Shown: piece after piece, positions 27,320 through 36,650 of the stretch
Numbering within the stretch: position 1 is the stretch's first letter
Layout: each line of letters opens with the position of its first letter
Assembly: GCF_003122365.1 (NCBI RefSeq)
Contig: NZ_CP029254.1
Location: 1,875,001-1,939,000, forward strand
Direction: 5' to 3'
DNA: 64,000 nucleotides
DNA from: Streptomyces spongiicola
GTDB lineage: Bacteria > Actinomycetota > Actinomycetes > Streptomycetales > Streptomycetaceae
Position numbers and translations under genes: made by a program
The notes under the pieces: model-generated
What the model was told of the DNA's origin: nothing
Seen by the model: the letters and a program-made list of their open reading frames with translations, nothing else
Databases searched by the model: none

Positions 27320-27334
27320 ACTGGACTGTCCAGT
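27320..27334. promoter_or_regulatory. Putative TetR operator
   Basis: ACTGGACTGTCCAGT is a perfect 15-bp palindrome 20 bp before the TetR start; related half-sites AACTGGACGGTGTGG (near 27267) and GGAACCGGACGGTAC (near 27290) lie in the same divergent promoter. Autoregulation and control of the DUF998 operon are likely. Confidence 0.55.
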
Positions 27335-27353
27335 ACCAGAGTTGGGAGGCGGC

Positions 27354-27974
27354 GTGGAAGCAAGCGAGCACGGCCGGTCGGCGCTCAAGCGCCAGGCGAT
27401 CATGGAAGCCGCGACCAGCGCTTTCCTGAGCAGGGGCTACTCCGGCACCAGCATGGACGACATCGCGAGGCTGGCCGCGGTGTCCAAGCAGACCGTCTAC
27501 AAGCACTTCTCCGACAAGGAGAAACTGTTCGGCGAGATCGTCCTGGCCACCACCGACCGGGTCGACGGCATGGTCGAACTGGTGGCCCGCATCCCGGCCG
27601 ACGCCGACACACTGGAAGAGAACCTGACCCGTCTCTCCCGCCAGTTCCTGACCGCGCTCACCCGGCCCCAGGTACTTCAACTGCGGCGCCTGGTCATCGC
27701 CAACGCGGACACCTTCCCCGAACTCGGCGCCGACTGGTACGAACAGGGCTTCGAACGGGTCCTGGCCACCCTGGCAGCCACCTTCGAGCACCTCGCCGAG
27801 CGCGGGCTGCTCCACATCGACGAACCGCTGCTGGCCGCACACCACTTCTCCGGCCTGCTGCTGTGGATCCCCGTGAACAAGGCCATGTTCCACGGAAGCC
27901 CCCAGCACACCGAGGCCGAACTCGACCACTACGCCACAGCCGGCGTCCGGGCGTTCCTCGCCGCCTACGGCTGA
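27354..27974 (+). CDS. TetR family transcriptional regulator
   Basis: 206 aa. N-terminal HTH IMEAATSAFLSRGYSGTSMDD then IARLAAVSKQTVYKHFSDKEKLFGEIV, a textbook TetR domain; C-terminal ligand domain (TetR_C_7-like, LRRLVIANADTFPELGADWYEQGFER). The GTG at 27354 has GGAGG 5 nt upstream; TTG 27342 overlaps that site. It probably represses the divergent DUF998-DUF4287 operon via the palindrome at 27320. Ligand unknown. Confidence 0.92.
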   Translation: MEASEHGRSALKRQAIMEAATSAFLSRGYSGTSMDDIARLAAVSKQTVYKHFSDKEKLFGEIVLATTDRVDGMVELVARIPADADTLEENLTRLSRQFLTALTRPQVLQLRRLVIANADTFPELGADWYEQGFERVLATLAATFEHLAERGLLHIDEPLLAAHHFSGLLLWIPVNKAMFHGSPQHTEAELDHYATAGVRAFLAAYG

Positions 27975-28514
27975 CCGGCGACCGGTGAACGCCGACCGGT
28001 GAACGGTGAACGGTGAACGGTGAACGGCCGTGCACCGGGTCCTACGCACCGCTCAGCCGCGACCACCCCCGACCACCCGGCTGCCCGGCCACCCGGCACC
28101 ATGTCGCCGCGGTCCGCGGCCGACCGGCCCTCCGCCCCGATCAGCCGGTCGCCCGGCGGCCGCACCTCGACGGGACGATCCGCCGGACAATCAGCCGGGC
28201 GGTCCGCCGGGCGGTCCGTGCCCGGGACCGGGGAGGGGCGCGCCGCGGGGCCCGCCGAAGGCCCGGCGGCGGGCCGCACCCGCGGGACGGCGGAACCGTC
28301 GCGGCCGCACTCGACGGCCGGCTACCCGAAACGCCCGGCGGGGAACCCCGCCGGGCGTCTGCACGAACTGCTCACGGCCTGGTCGAACCGGCACGGTTGC
28401 CGGCACGGGCACGCGCACGCGCACCGGCACCGGGACGCCCCGGACCCCGCCCTTCCGGGTGGGGCCGTTCCCGATCCGGAAAGGGGGTCCGGGCCCGGCG
28501 GCCCGGCCGTCCGG
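27975..28514. repeat. Gene-free gap with a heptamer array (27997-28024)
   Basis: Four exact copies of CGGTGAA follow the TetR stop. The remaining 490 bp are GC-rich with only low-complexity frames. GAAACGCCCGGCGGGGAACCCCGCCGGGCGTCT at about 28327-28360 forms a strong GC hairpin (CGCCCGGCGGGG/CCCCGCCGGGCG), a likely terminator shared by the convergent TetR and DUF3039 genes. Confidence 0.65.
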
Positions 28515-28802
28515 CTACTTCTTGTCCTTGCCGCCCTTGTCCTTGTCCCCGCCGGGGCCCATGGACTCGTAGATCTCCTTGCACATCGGGCACACCGGGT
28601 ACTTCTTCGGGTCGCGTCCCGGCACCCAGACCTTGCCGCACAGTGCCACCACGGGAGTGCCGTCGAGGGCGCTCGCCATGATCTTGTCCTTCTGGACGTA
28701 ATGGGCGAAGCGCTCGTGGTCGCCGTCACCGTGCGACACCTGGGGTGTCGGCTCCACGAGGGTGCCCGTACCTGCCCCGCGCTCGGGCTCGAGAGTGCTC
28801 AT
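28515..28802 (-). CDS. DUF3039 protein
   Basis: 95 aa. HERFAHYVQKDKIMASALDG then PVVALCGKVWVPGRDPKKYPVCPMCKEIYE is the actinobacterial DUF3039 domain; the three cysteines (C-G-K ... C-P-M-C) suggest metal binding. Lys-rich tail. ATG 28802. Located 30 bp after the YqgE stop on the same strand, so likely in one operon with it. Function unknown. Confidence 0.88.
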   Translation of the reverse strand: MSTLEPERGAGTGTLVEPTPQVSHGDGDHERFAHYVQKDKIMASALDGTPVVALCGKVWVPGRDPKKYPVCPMCKEIYESMGPGGDKDKGGKDKK

Positions 28803-28832
28803 AGGTGCCAAGGGTACTCAAGCCGCGCGGAT

Positions 28833-29402
28833 TCAGTTCAGCGAAGGGTCGTCCGGATAGGTGGCCACCATCGCGAGTTCGCTGCGCTGGCGGCGCAGCA
28901 CGTTCCGCCACAGCGACTCGGGCCTCGGGGAGGACACGTCGCCGGGCTCTGACTCCACGACGTACCAGGCGCCCTCGCCCAACTCGGCCTCCAGCTGGCC
29001 CGGGCCCCAGCCCGCGTACCCCGCGAAGATCCGCAGCGAGCCGAGCGAGGAGGCGAGCAGTTCCGGCGGGGCCTCCAGGTCGACGAGGCCGATCGCCCCG
29101 TGGACCCTGCGCCAGCCGAGGGGTCCCTCGTCGCCGGGGATCACGGCGAGGCCGAGCGCCGAGTCCAGGGAGACGGGACCGCCCTGGAAGACCACGCCGG
29201 GCTCACCGGCCAGACCGGCCCAGGTCTCCAGGATGTCGCCGACGCCGACGGGAGTGGGCCGGTTGAGGACCACACCGAGCGACCCCTCCTCGTCGTGGTC
29301 GAGCAGGAGCACCACCGCGCGGTCGAAGTTGGGGTCCGCGAGGACCGGAGTGGCGACGAGCAGCCGCCCTGTGAGGGAGGACACCTCGGTCATGGGAGAC
29401 AT
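28833..29402 (-). CDS. YqgE/AlgH family protein
   Basis: 189 aa. UPF0301 signatures: LLVATPVLADPNFDRAVVLLLDHDEEGSLGVVLNRP and VFQGGPVSLDSALGLAVIPGD and FAGYAGWGPGQLEAELGEGAWYV. Conserved in bacteria, biochemical role unsettled. ATG 29402 has GGAGGG upstream; ATG 29393 is an alternative. Divergent from murA across about 280 bp. Confidence 0.93.
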   Translation of the reverse strand: MSPMTEVSSLTGRLLVATPVLADPNFDRAVVLLLDHDEEGSLGVVLNRPTPVGVGDILETWAGLAGEPGVVFQGGPVSLDSALGLAVIPGDEGPLGWRRVHGAIGLVDLEAPPELLASSLGSLRIFAGYAGWGPGQLEAELGEGAWYVVESEPGDVSSPRPESLWRNVLRRQRSELAMVATYPDDPSLN

Positions 29403-29680
29403 GATCCCGCATCTTCGCCCTCCACGGGGAGCGGGCGTCCCGGTCCGGGCCGACGCAGCTCAGGGCGCACCGCTGCAGCGGGAGGGCGCGCCCCCGGAAC
29501 AAGCGGATGGTGACCCTCCGCAGGCGCGCCGGAACAGAGTGCATTGTGCCGGATTCATTACACCCGCAGGGTGCCCTTGGCCTTACGGGACGGGGGTAGG
29601 AGGGCCTTAACCTTTTCTCTGGCCCCTGCCCGACCTCCTCCCCGGGGCTCCCTGGGGGGACCCTCCGGAACGCGAGATTC

Positions 29681-31021
29681 ATGACCGGCACAGACGATGT
29701 ACTGCTTGTCCACGGCGGAACCCCGCTGGAGGGCGAGATCCGCGTCCGCGGCGCCAAGAACCTGGTGCCGAAGGCCATGGTCGCCGCGCTGCTCGGCAGC
29801 GAGCCGAGCAGGCTGCGCAACGTGCCCGACATCCGCGACGTGCGGGTGGTGAGAGGGCTGCTGCAACTGCACGGTGTGACGGTGCGGCCGGGCGAGGAAC
29901 CAGGCGAACTGGTGCTCGACCCGACGTATGTCGAGAGCGCGAACGTCGCGGACATCGACGCCCACGCCGGTTCCTCGCGCATCCCGATCCTGTTCTGCGG
30001 CCCGCTGCTGCACCGGCTCGGGCACGCCTTCATCCCCGGCCTGGGCGGCTGCGACATCGGCGGGCGGCCCATCGACTTCCACTTCGACGTGCTGCGGCAG
30101 TTCGGCGCGAAGATCGAGAAGCGGGCGGACGGGCAGTATCTGGAGGCCCCGCAGCGGCTTCGCGGATGCAGGATCCGGCTGCCGTACCCTTCGGTCGGCT
30201 CCACCGAGCAGGTGCTGCTGACGGCCGTGCTGGCCGAGGGGGTCACCGAGCTGTCGAACGCGGCGGTCGAGCCCGAGATCGAGGACCTGATCTGCGTCCT
30301 GCAGAAAATGGGCGCGATCATTTCCATGGACACCGACCGGACCATCCGGATCACCGGCGTCGACCGCCTCGGCGGCTACGCCCACCGGGCGCTGCCCGAC
30401 CGTCTGGAGGCGGCCTCCTGGGCGTCGGCGGCGCTGGCGACCGAGGGCAACATCTATGTACGCGGCGCGCAGCAGCGGTCGATGATGACCTTCCTCAACA
30501 CCTACCGGAAGGTCGGCGGCGCCTTCGAGATCGACGACGAGGGCATCCGCTTCTGGCACCCGGGCGGCTCCCTCAACGCGATCGCCCTGGAGACGGACGT
30601 GCACCCGGGCTTCCAGACGGACTGGCAGCAGCCCCTGGTGGTGGCGCTGACGCAGGCGGCGGGCCTGTCGATCGTGCACGAGACGGTGTACGAGTCCCGG
30701 CTGGGCTTCACCTCCGCGCTCAACCAGATGGGTGCGCACATCCAGCTGTACCGGGAGTGTCTGGGCGGTTCGGACTGCCGCTTCGGCCAGCGCAACTTCC
30801 TGCACTCGGCCGTCGTGTCCGGGCCGACGAAGCTCCAGGGCGCGGACCTGGTGATCCCGGACCTGCGCGGCGGCTTCTCGTATCTGATCGCGGCGCTGGC
30901 GGCACAGGGGACATCCCGGGTGCACGGGATCGATCTGATCAACCGCGGCTACGAGAACTTCATGGAGAAACTCGTGGAACTCGGCGCCAAGGTCGAGCTG
31001 CCGCGCGCAGCGGTCGTCTGA
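29681..31021 (+). CDS. murA: UDP-N-acetylglucosamine 1-carboxyvinyltransferase
   Basis: 446 aa. First committed step of peptidoglycan synthesis: transfers enolpyruvate from PEP to UDP-GlcNAc in the cytoplasm. Conserved KN near the start (IRVRGAKNLVPKAMVAALL), active-site Cys in FIPGLGGCDIGGRPIDFH (the fosfomycin target), and the C-terminal DLRGGFSYLIAALAAQG. ATG 29681. The Cys is present, so fosfomycin sensitivity at target level is expected. It stands alone, followed by repeats. Confidence 0.96.
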   Translation: MTGTDDVLLVHGGTPLEGEIRVRGAKNLVPKAMVAALLGSEPSRLRNVPDIRDVRVVRGLLQLHGVTVRPGEEPGELVLDPTYVESANVADIDAHAGSSRIPILFCGPLLHRLGHAFIPGLGGCDIGGRPIDFHFDVLRQFGAKIEKRADGQYLEAPQRLRGCRIRLPYPSVGSTEQVLLTAVLAEGVTELSNAAVEPEIEDLICVLQKMGAIISMDTDRTIRITGVDRLGGYAHRALPDRLEAASWASAALATEGNIYVRGAQQRSMMTFLNTYRKVGGAFEIDDEGIRFWHPGGSLNAIALETDVHPGFQTDWQQPLVVALTQAAGLSIVHETVYESRLGFTSALNQMGAHIQLYRECLGGSDCRFGQRNFLHSAVVSGPTKLQGADLVIPDLRGGFSYLIAALAAQGTSRVHGIDLINRGYENFMEKLVELGAKVELPRAAVV

Positions 31022-31333
31022 CCGAGGCGCTCTGACCGAGGCGGCCGGGACCGAGGTTGCCGGGACCGCGGCGCTCTGACCGAGGTTGCCGGGACCGCGG
31101 CCGTCCGCCCCTCTGGGGGGGCCGGTTCTCTGCGGGCCGGCTCTCCGGGGATCCGGCCGGCCCCTGCCGCCGAGCGCCGACCCGACCGCCCCGCGGCCAC
31201 CGGTGCTCGGCGCTCTTCCCCGCACCCTTTGCACTCGTGAGCGCGGCACACGGCCGTCGGCGCCGGGGCGCGGTAGACCGGCCCCGATCCGTACCGCTCC
31301 GTCCCGGCGCCGCACCGCCCCGGGACGGCACAA
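31022..31333. repeat. Gap after murA with a 21-bp repeat
   Basis: CCGAGGTTGCCGGGACCGCG is repeated at 31051 and 31080, with related GACCGAGGC pieces from 31022. No gene between here and the HU terminator. Confidence 0.65.
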
Positions 31334-31365
31334 GGGCGGCCACTCCCGACGGGAAGTGGCCGCCC
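31334..31365 (-). terminator. Terminator of the HU gene
   Basis: 11-bp perfect stem GGGCGGCCACT/AGTGGCCGCCC enclosing CCCGACGGGA, 15 bp after the HU stop. Confidence 0.75.
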
Positions 31366-31379
31366 TCGCTCTCTGGGGC

Positions 31380-31661
31380 TTACTTGCCCTTCGCGGCTTC
31401 CTTGAGCTTGGAGCCCGCGGAGACCTTCACGCTGTAGCCGGCCGGGATCTGGATCGGGTCGCCGGTCTGCGGGTTGCGAGCGGTGCGAGCGGCACGGTGG
31501 GTGCGCTCGAAGGTCAGGAAACCGGGGATGGTGACCTTCTCGTCGCCCTTGGCGACGATCTCGCCGACGACCTCTGCGAAGGCGGCCAGCACAGCGTCGG
31601 CGTCCTTGCGGGTCACCTCGGCACGGTCGGCCAGCGCGGCCACCAGCTCACTGCGGTTCAT
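31380..31661 (-). CDS. hup: HU-family DNA-binding protein
   Basis: 93 aa, the short HupA-type Streptomyces HU, a dimeric nucleoid protein. MNRSELVAALADRAEVTRKDADAVLAAF, GFLTFERTHRAARTARNPQTG (DNA-binding arm) and IPAGYSVKVSAGSKLKEAAK. ATG 31661, stop TAA. Position beside malic enzyme and murA matches S. coelicolor. Confidence 0.96.
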   Translation of the reverse strand: MNRSELVAALADRAEVTRKDADAVLAAFAEVVGEIVAKGDEKVTIPGFLTFERTHRAARTARNPQTGDPIQIPAGYSVKVSAGSKLKEAAKGK

Positions 31662-32253
31662 GTTCTTACTCCCGTGTTCTTCTTGCCTGTGAGGCGTGAG
31701 ATCGAAGCCGATGCTGCCAGGGCCCTCGGACAGTTCCCCGGACCCGGGTCTGCTGTCAGACCCTCGCGCCCAATTGAGCATCCTGCCCCCACCAGCGGCG
31801 GGAAAGCCAATCCGGCACCCTCCGGAGTCACACGAAAAGCGCCACTGGCTCGTTCCGGTGACGTTCCGTCGACTCACCGCGGACTCCGTGAAGCCGAAAC
31901 GGCCGGGGGGAAGCCCGCCGGAGGTGGGTCCTCCGAGGTCGTGCGGCCCGTCGCGGGCTCATGGTCCGCCACCCTACGGGCGGTCTTCCGGGCCCGCGAC
32001 TCGCGACGCGCCGGACTCGGACCGCGCCCGGCCTCACACCGACCCGGTACGCACCGGAACGCACCGTACCCGGTGACCCGCGCCGCACCCGGAACGCGCC
32101 CGGACCGTACCCGATGACCCGCGACACCCCGGACCCGTAGCCGATGACCCGCCACGCGGCGGACTCAGACCACGCCGGCGCCCGCGCCCGGCCCCACGCC
32201 CGATGACCTGCGACACCCCGGGCCCGTACCCGGTGGCCCGCCACGCGGCGGAC
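31662..32253. repeat. HU upstream region with degenerate repeats and a copy of the malic enzyme 3' end
   Basis: The HU promoter lies near 31662-31800. From about 32040, GTACCCGGTGACCCGCG-type units recur, and 32113-32184 is a 72-bp near-copy of 32202-32273, the latter including the last codons and stop of the malic enzyme gene. No other gene. Confidence 0.7.
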
Positions 32254-33687
32254 TCAGACCACGCCGGCGCCCGACACCACCGCGCCCGCCGCACGCGCGG
32301 CGTCCCGGACCGCCCCGGCGACCGCGCCCGCGACCTTGTCGTTGAAGACGGACGGGATGATGTAGTTCGGGTTGAGTTCGTCCTCGGTGACGACGTCCGC
32401 CAGCGCCGCTGCCGCGGCGAGCATCATCTCCGTGTTGACCGTGCGCGACTGCGCGTCGAGGAGGCCGCGGAAGACACCCGGGAAGACCAGCACGTTGTTG
32501 ATCTGGTTCGGGAAGTCGCTGCGGCCGGTGGCCACAACTGCCGCGGTCTGCCGGGCGATTGCCGGGTCCACCTCGGGGTCGGGGTTCGCGAGCGCGAAGA
32601 CGATCGAGTCGTCCGCCATGGCCGCGACGTCCTCCGGGCCGAGCACGTTCGGGGCGGAGACGCCGATGAACACGTCCGCACCGCGGACCGCTTCCCTCAG
32701 TGTGCCGGTGACGCCCTCGGGGTTGGTGTTGTCCGCGATCCACCGCAGCGCCGAGCCGGGCGCGGCGTCCACCAGGTCCTCGCGGCCGGCGTGCACGACG
32801 CCGTGGATGTCGGCGACGACTGCGTGCTTGACGCCCGCGGCGATGAGGAGTTTCAGGATGGCCGTGCCGGCCGCGCCGGCGCCGGACATGACGACCCGGA
32901 CGTCCCCGACCTCCTTGCCCACCACGCGCAGCGCGTTGGTGAGGGCGGCGAGCACGACGATCGCGGTGCCGTGCTGGTCGTCGTGGAAGACGGGGATGTC
33001 GAGGGCCTCGCGCAGCCGTGCCTCGATCTCGAAGCAGCGGGGGGCGGAGATGTCCTCCAGGTTGATGCCGGCGAAGCCGGGGGCGATGGCCTTGACGATC
33101 TCGACGATGGCGTCGGTGTCCTGGGTGTCCAGGCAGAGCGGCCAGGCGTCGATGCCGGCGAAGCGCTTGAAGAGCGCGGCCTTGCCCTCCATGACGGGCA
33201 GGGCGGCCTTCGGGCCGATGTTGCCGAGGCCGAGGACCGCGGAGCCGTCCGTCACGACCGCCACGGAGTTGCGCTTGATGGTGAGGCGGCGGGCGTCCTC
33301 GGGGTTCTCGGCGATCGCCATGCAGACGCGCGCCACACCCGGGGTGTAGACCATGGAGAGGTCGTCGCGGTTGCGGATGGGGTGCTTGGACTGCATCTCG
33401 ATCTTGCCGCCGAGGTGCATGAGGAACGTCCGGTCGGACACCTTGCCGAGGGTGACTCCCTCGATGGTGCGCAGCTTCTCGACGATCTCGTCGGCGTGCG
33501 TTGTGGAGGTCGCCGCGATGGTGACGTCGATCCGGAGCTTCTCGTGCCCGGACGCCGTGACGTCGAGACCGGAGACCGAGCCGCCGGAGGACTCCACCGC
33601 CGTGGTGAGCTGGGAGACCGCGGTTCCGCTCGCGGGCACCTCCAGCCGGACCGTCATCGAGTACGAGACGCTGGGCGCCGTTGCCAT
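32254..33687 (-). CDS. NAD-dependent malic enzyme with ACT domain
   Basis: 477 aa. N-terminal ACT-like domain (SYSMTVRLEVPASGTAVSQ, residues 8-85), then malic N-domain (SMVYTPGVARVCMAIA, Tyr and Lys catalytic region RNSVAVVTDGSAVLGLGNIG) and NAD-binding domain (VVMSGAGAAGTAILKLLIAAG). Decarboxylates malate to pyruvate. Metal ligands are in FHDDQHGTAIV. The ACT domain hints at amino acid control. ATG 33687. Same order with hup and helD as in S. coelicolor. Confidence 0.94.
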   Translation of the reverse strand: MATAPSVSYSMTVRLEVPASGTAVSQLTTAVESSGGSVSGLDVTASGHEKLRIDVTIAATSTTHADEIVEKLRTIEGVTLGKVSDRTFLMHLGGKIEMQSKHPIRNRDDLSMVYTPGVARVCMAIAENPEDARRLTIKRNSVAVVTDGSAVLGLGNIGPKAALPVMEGKAALFKRFAGIDAWPLCLDTQDTDAIVEIVKAIAPGFAGINLEDISAPRCFEIEARLREALDIPVFHDDQHGTAIVVLAALTNALRVVGKEVGDVRVVMSGAGAAGTAILKLLIAAGVKHAVVADIHGVVHAGREDLVDAAPGSALRWIADNTNPEGVTGTLREAVRGADVFIGVSAPNVLGPEDVAAMADDSIVFALANPDPEVDPAIARQTAAVVATGRSDFPNQINNVLVFPGVFRGLLDAQSRTVNTEMMLAAAAALADVVTEDELNPNYIIPSVFNDKVAGAVAGAVRDAARAAGAVVSGAGVV

Positions 33688-33767
33688 GGCCGAGTTCCTC
33701 TGCTTTCCCTAGCTTCGTTGCCGCACCGCCCGGTGAGGACCGGGCGGGGCCATCCGATGGTCGCACC

Positions 33768-33786
33768 TACCTGCCAGTAGCAGGTA
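33768..33786. promoter_or_regulatory. Inverted repeat in the malic enzyme promoter region
   Basis: TACCTGC-CAGTA-GCAGGTA, a perfect 7-bp inverted repeat about 80 bp before the malic enzyme start. The surrounding AT-rich TAATACC and GGAAAATTC suggest promoter DNA; a repressor site is possible. Confidence 0.4.
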
Positions 33787-33884
33787 ATACCGGTCGTTTG
33801 GGTTACGGAAAATTCTTTCCACCATACGAGAAGCCTGGAGTGAACGGGAGAGCGGGAGAGCGGGAGAACGGGCGAAGGGGCAAA

Positions 33885-33929
33885 CGGGAGGAGGTCCGCC
33901 TCACCCGTGGTGAGGCGGACCTCCTCCCG
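33885..33929 (-). terminator. Very long perfect hairpin downstream of helD
   Basis: 21-bp perfect stem (CGGGAGGAGGTCCGCCTCACC and its exact complement) with a CGT loop. It sits between the helD stop (34263) and the malic enzyme promoter and is a likely terminator of helD. It is preceded by GGGAGAGC-type short repeats from 33845. Confidence 0.7.
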
Positions 33930-34079
33930 ATGTCCGATGACACCGGCCCGCCATGCTCGCCTCGCGGCAAGTGGTCCCTCTGGGGGACGAAGGTTGGGCC
34001 CGGGGGCTTGGATCGGGCCGGTGCCACACACAGGCTAACAAAGAGTCCCCGGAAGGTGATTCCCGCTTGGCGAGTTGAC

Positions 34080-34150
34080 CCGCCCGCCGTCCGCCGCACC
34101 GGACCCCGCCGCACCCGCCCGCCGTCCGCCGCACCGGACCCCGCCGCACC
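34080..34150. repeat. 35-bp tandem duplication after helD
   Basis: Two consecutive units beginning CCGCCCGCCGTCCGCCGCAC, followed by CCCGGTCCCGCCG copies and CCCCG pentamers up to about 34240. The 33930-34262 gap contains no gene. Confidence 0.7.
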
Positions 34151-34262
34151 CGGTCCCGCCGTCGGCCGCACCCGGTCCCGCCGGTCGCGGCACCGCCGGT
34201 CGCCCCGCCCCGCCCCGCCCCGCCGGCCGGCCGGCCGGGCCGGACCCTCAGCCCCCAGTCCC

Positions 34263-36548
34263 TCAGTCCCTCAGCAGGTCCGGAACCCCGTCCGCGTCGG
34301 GCTCGTCGCGCCTGCCGGAGACCACCGTGAGCCGCTGGGTGGCGCGGGTCAGCGCCACGTACAGCACCCGCAGACCGGCCGGCGACTCGTCGGCGATCTC
34401 CGCGGGGGACACCACCACCGTCGCGTCGTACTCCAGCCCCTTCGCCTCCAGCGAGCCGAGGGCGACCGCGCGGTCGCCGAGCCCGTCGAGCCAGCGGGCG
34501 GCCTGGTCGCGCCGGTCCATCGCGACGACGACGCCGACGGTGCCGTCGACCTCGTCCAGCAGGCGCCGGGTCTCCTGCCGCACCGTCCCCTCCAGGTCGC
34601 CCCCGGCCACCGCGAACCGGGGCCGCAGGCCCGTCGAGCGGACGGCGCGGGGCGCCGTCATCCCCGGCATGGCCAGCGTCAGCACCCGGGCAGCCAGCTC
34701 GGCGACCTCGGAGGGGTTGCGGTAGTTCACGGTGAGTTCGAAGCGGCGGCGCGGCCGGGTGCCGAGGGCCTCGTCGCGTGCCTCGGCGGCCTCGTCCGGG
34801 TCCGACCAGGACGACTGGGCGGCATCGCCCACGATCGTCCAGGTGGCGTGCCGTCCGCGGCGGCCGACCATCCGCCACTGCATGGGCGTGAGGTCCTGGG
34901 CCTCGTCGACGATCACATGGGCGTACTCGGTGCGCTCCGCGGCGAGCCGCTCGGCGCGCTCGCGCTGCGACTCCTCGCGCCGCGGCATCAGCTCCTCCAG
35001 CCCGGTGAGCTGGTCCAGCGGGTCGGCCTCGCGCTTCCGCTTCGGGCGGCCGGCGGAGCCGAGGATCGCCTGCAACTCGTCGAGGACCGCCACATCGTGC
35101 ACGGACAGGCCGTCGCGTCTCAGGCTGCGGGCGACCCTGCGCACCTCGCCGGGGTTGAGGACGCGGCGGGACCAGCGGGCCAGCCGCCGCTCGTCGGCCA
35201 TCGCGGCGAGCACCCCGCGCGGTGTCAGCTCGGGCCACCACGTGTGGAGGAAGCCGGCGAACGAGTCCTCCGAGCTGACGTCCTCGTCGAAGGAGGACCG
35301 CAGCTCGGCGGCGAGTTCCGGGTCGCTGTGCCGCCCGGCGGCCCCCGACCTGGCGTACAGGGCGTCCAGCAGCAGTCTGCGGGCACGCGGACGCAGCAGG
35401 TTGACGGGCGCGGTGCCGCCGAGGACGCTGTGGCGGATCCGCTGGAGTTCGTCGGCCTCCAGCTCCAGCCGGCGGCCGAAGGCCACGACCCGCAGCCGGT
35501 CGGGAGGGCCGCCGAGTTCCAGGGCGCCGCGGGCCGCCTTGCGCAGCACCTTCGCCATCCGCAGGGAGCCCTTGACGCGGGCGACCGCCGGATCGTCGTA
35601 CACCGTGGCCTCGGCGCCGTCCACCAGGGAGCCCACCGCCCGGATCGCGACCTGCCCCTCCTCGCCCAGCGACGGCAGGACGCCCTCGGTGTAGGCGACC
35701 AGCAGCGGGGTCGGGGAGACGACGAGGATGCCGCCGGCGTAGCGGCGCCGGTCCTGGTAGAGCAGATACGCGGCCCGGTGCAGCGCGACGGCCGTCTTCC
35801 CGGTACCGGGCCCGCCGGAGACCTCGGTGACCGAGGCCGCGGGTGCCCTGATCACCAGGTCCTGCTCGGCCTGGATGGAGGACACGATGTCCCGCATGGT
35901 GTGGGTACGGGCCTGGCCGAGCGCGGCCATCAGGGCGCCGTCGCCGATGACGGGCAGTTCGGCGCCGCCGAGGCGGGCGGTCAGCTCGGGGCGCATCAGG
36001 TCGTCCTCGACGCCGAGGACCCGGCGGCCCTTGGAGCGGATGACCCGGCGGCGCACCACACGGCCGGGGTCGACCGGCGTGGAGCGGTAGAAGGGCGCGG
36101 CGGCGGGCGCGCGCCAGTCGATGACCAGGGGCGCGTAGTCGGAGTCGAGCACGCCGATCCGGCCGATGTGCAGCGTCTCGGCGATGTCGGCGTGCTGCCC
36201 GCGCCCGTCCGAGCGCACGGCGTCGTCGGCGGGCTCGACGGAGGTGTACGCGCCGTCGGGCCCCCTCCTGCCGTCCTTGCCGCGCAGCAGGTCGATCCGG
36301 CCGAAGAGGAAGTCCTCGAACTCGCTGTTGAGCCGGTTGAGGTGGATCCCGGCGCGGAACACCTGGGCGTCCCGTTCGGCGAGCGCGCCGGGCGTGCCGA
36401 CCTGGCCGCGTTTGGCGGCGTCGTCCATCAGGAACTCCGCCTCGTGGATCTTCTCCTCGAGGCGGCGGTACACCTGGTCCAGATGGTCCTGTTCGACAAG
36501 GATCTCGCGGTCCCGGACCGAGTCGACAGCGGCTTCCTGCGCGGCCAC
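34263..36548 (-). CDS. helD: HelD-like RNA polymerase-associated helicase
   Basis: 761 aa, SF1 UvrD/Rep-like. N-terminal coiled coil (QDHLDQVYRRLEEKIHEAEFLMDDAAKRG), then 1A domain with Walker A VSGGPGTGKTAVALHRAAYLLY, Walker B HVIVDEAQDLTPMQWRMVGRR, and 2A with GLEYDATVVVSP and VLYVALTRATQRLTVVSGR. HelD removes stalled RNA polymerase; some actinobacterial forms (HelR) protect against rifampicin. Which subgroup this is cannot be settled here, and no rifamycin-associated promoter element is seen upstream. GTG 36548 with AAGGGGG. Confidence 0.88.
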   Translation of the reverse strand: MAAQEAAVDSVRDREILVEQDHLDQVYRRLEEKIHEAEFLMDDAAKRGQVGTPGALAERDAQVFRAGIHLNRLNSEFEDFLFGRIDLLRGKDGRRGPDGAYTSVEPADDAVRSDGRGQHADIAETLHIGRIGVLDSDYAPLVIDWRAPAAAPFYRSTPVDPGRVVRRRVIRSKGRRVLGVEDDLMRPELTARLGGAELPVIGDGALMAALGQARTHTMRDIVSSIQAEQDLVIRAPAASVTEVSGGPGTGKTAVALHRAAYLLYQDRRRYAGGILVVSPTPLLVAYTEGVLPSLGEEGQVAIRAVGSLVDGAEATVYDDPAVARVKGSLRMAKVLRKAARGALELGGPPDRLRVVAFGRRLELEADELQRIRHSVLGGTAPVNLLRPRARRLLLDALYARSGAAGRHSDPELAAELRSSFDEDVSSEDSFAGFLHTWWPELTPRGVLAAMADERRLARWSRRVLNPGEVRRVARSLRRDGLSVHDVAVLDELQAILGSAGRPKRKREADPLDQLTGLEELMPRREESQRERAERLAAERTEYAHVIVDEAQDLTPMQWRMVGRRGRHATWTIVGDAAQSSWSDPDEAAEARDEALGTRPRRRFELTVNYRNPSEVAELAARVLTLAMPGMTAPRAVRSTGLRPRFAVAGGDLEGTVRQETRRLLDEVDGTVGVVVAMDRRDQAARWLDGLGDRAVALGSLEAKGLEYDATVVVSPAEIADESPAGLRVLYVALTRATQRLTVVSGRRDEPDADGVPDLLRD

Positions 36549-36650
36549 CGTGGCCCCCTTCTGACGTGCACTGGGCAGCCGTCAACCGTACGCGAAGGGG
36601 GCCGTAATGTCAGGCGGGAGGTCCGCTGCCGTGTTCCGGGTGTCCTCGGC

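Noticed and set aside
28020..28952. Plus-strand open frame of 310 codons after the TetR gene
   Set aside because: Low-complexity Pro/Ala/Arg translation that runs antisense into DUF3039 and YqgE; no start signal or family.
36549..36650. Search for a rifamycin-associated element before helD
   Set aside because: No GGGGCTTGC-n6-GCAAGCCCC motif is present, so HelR-type rifampicin induction is not supported.
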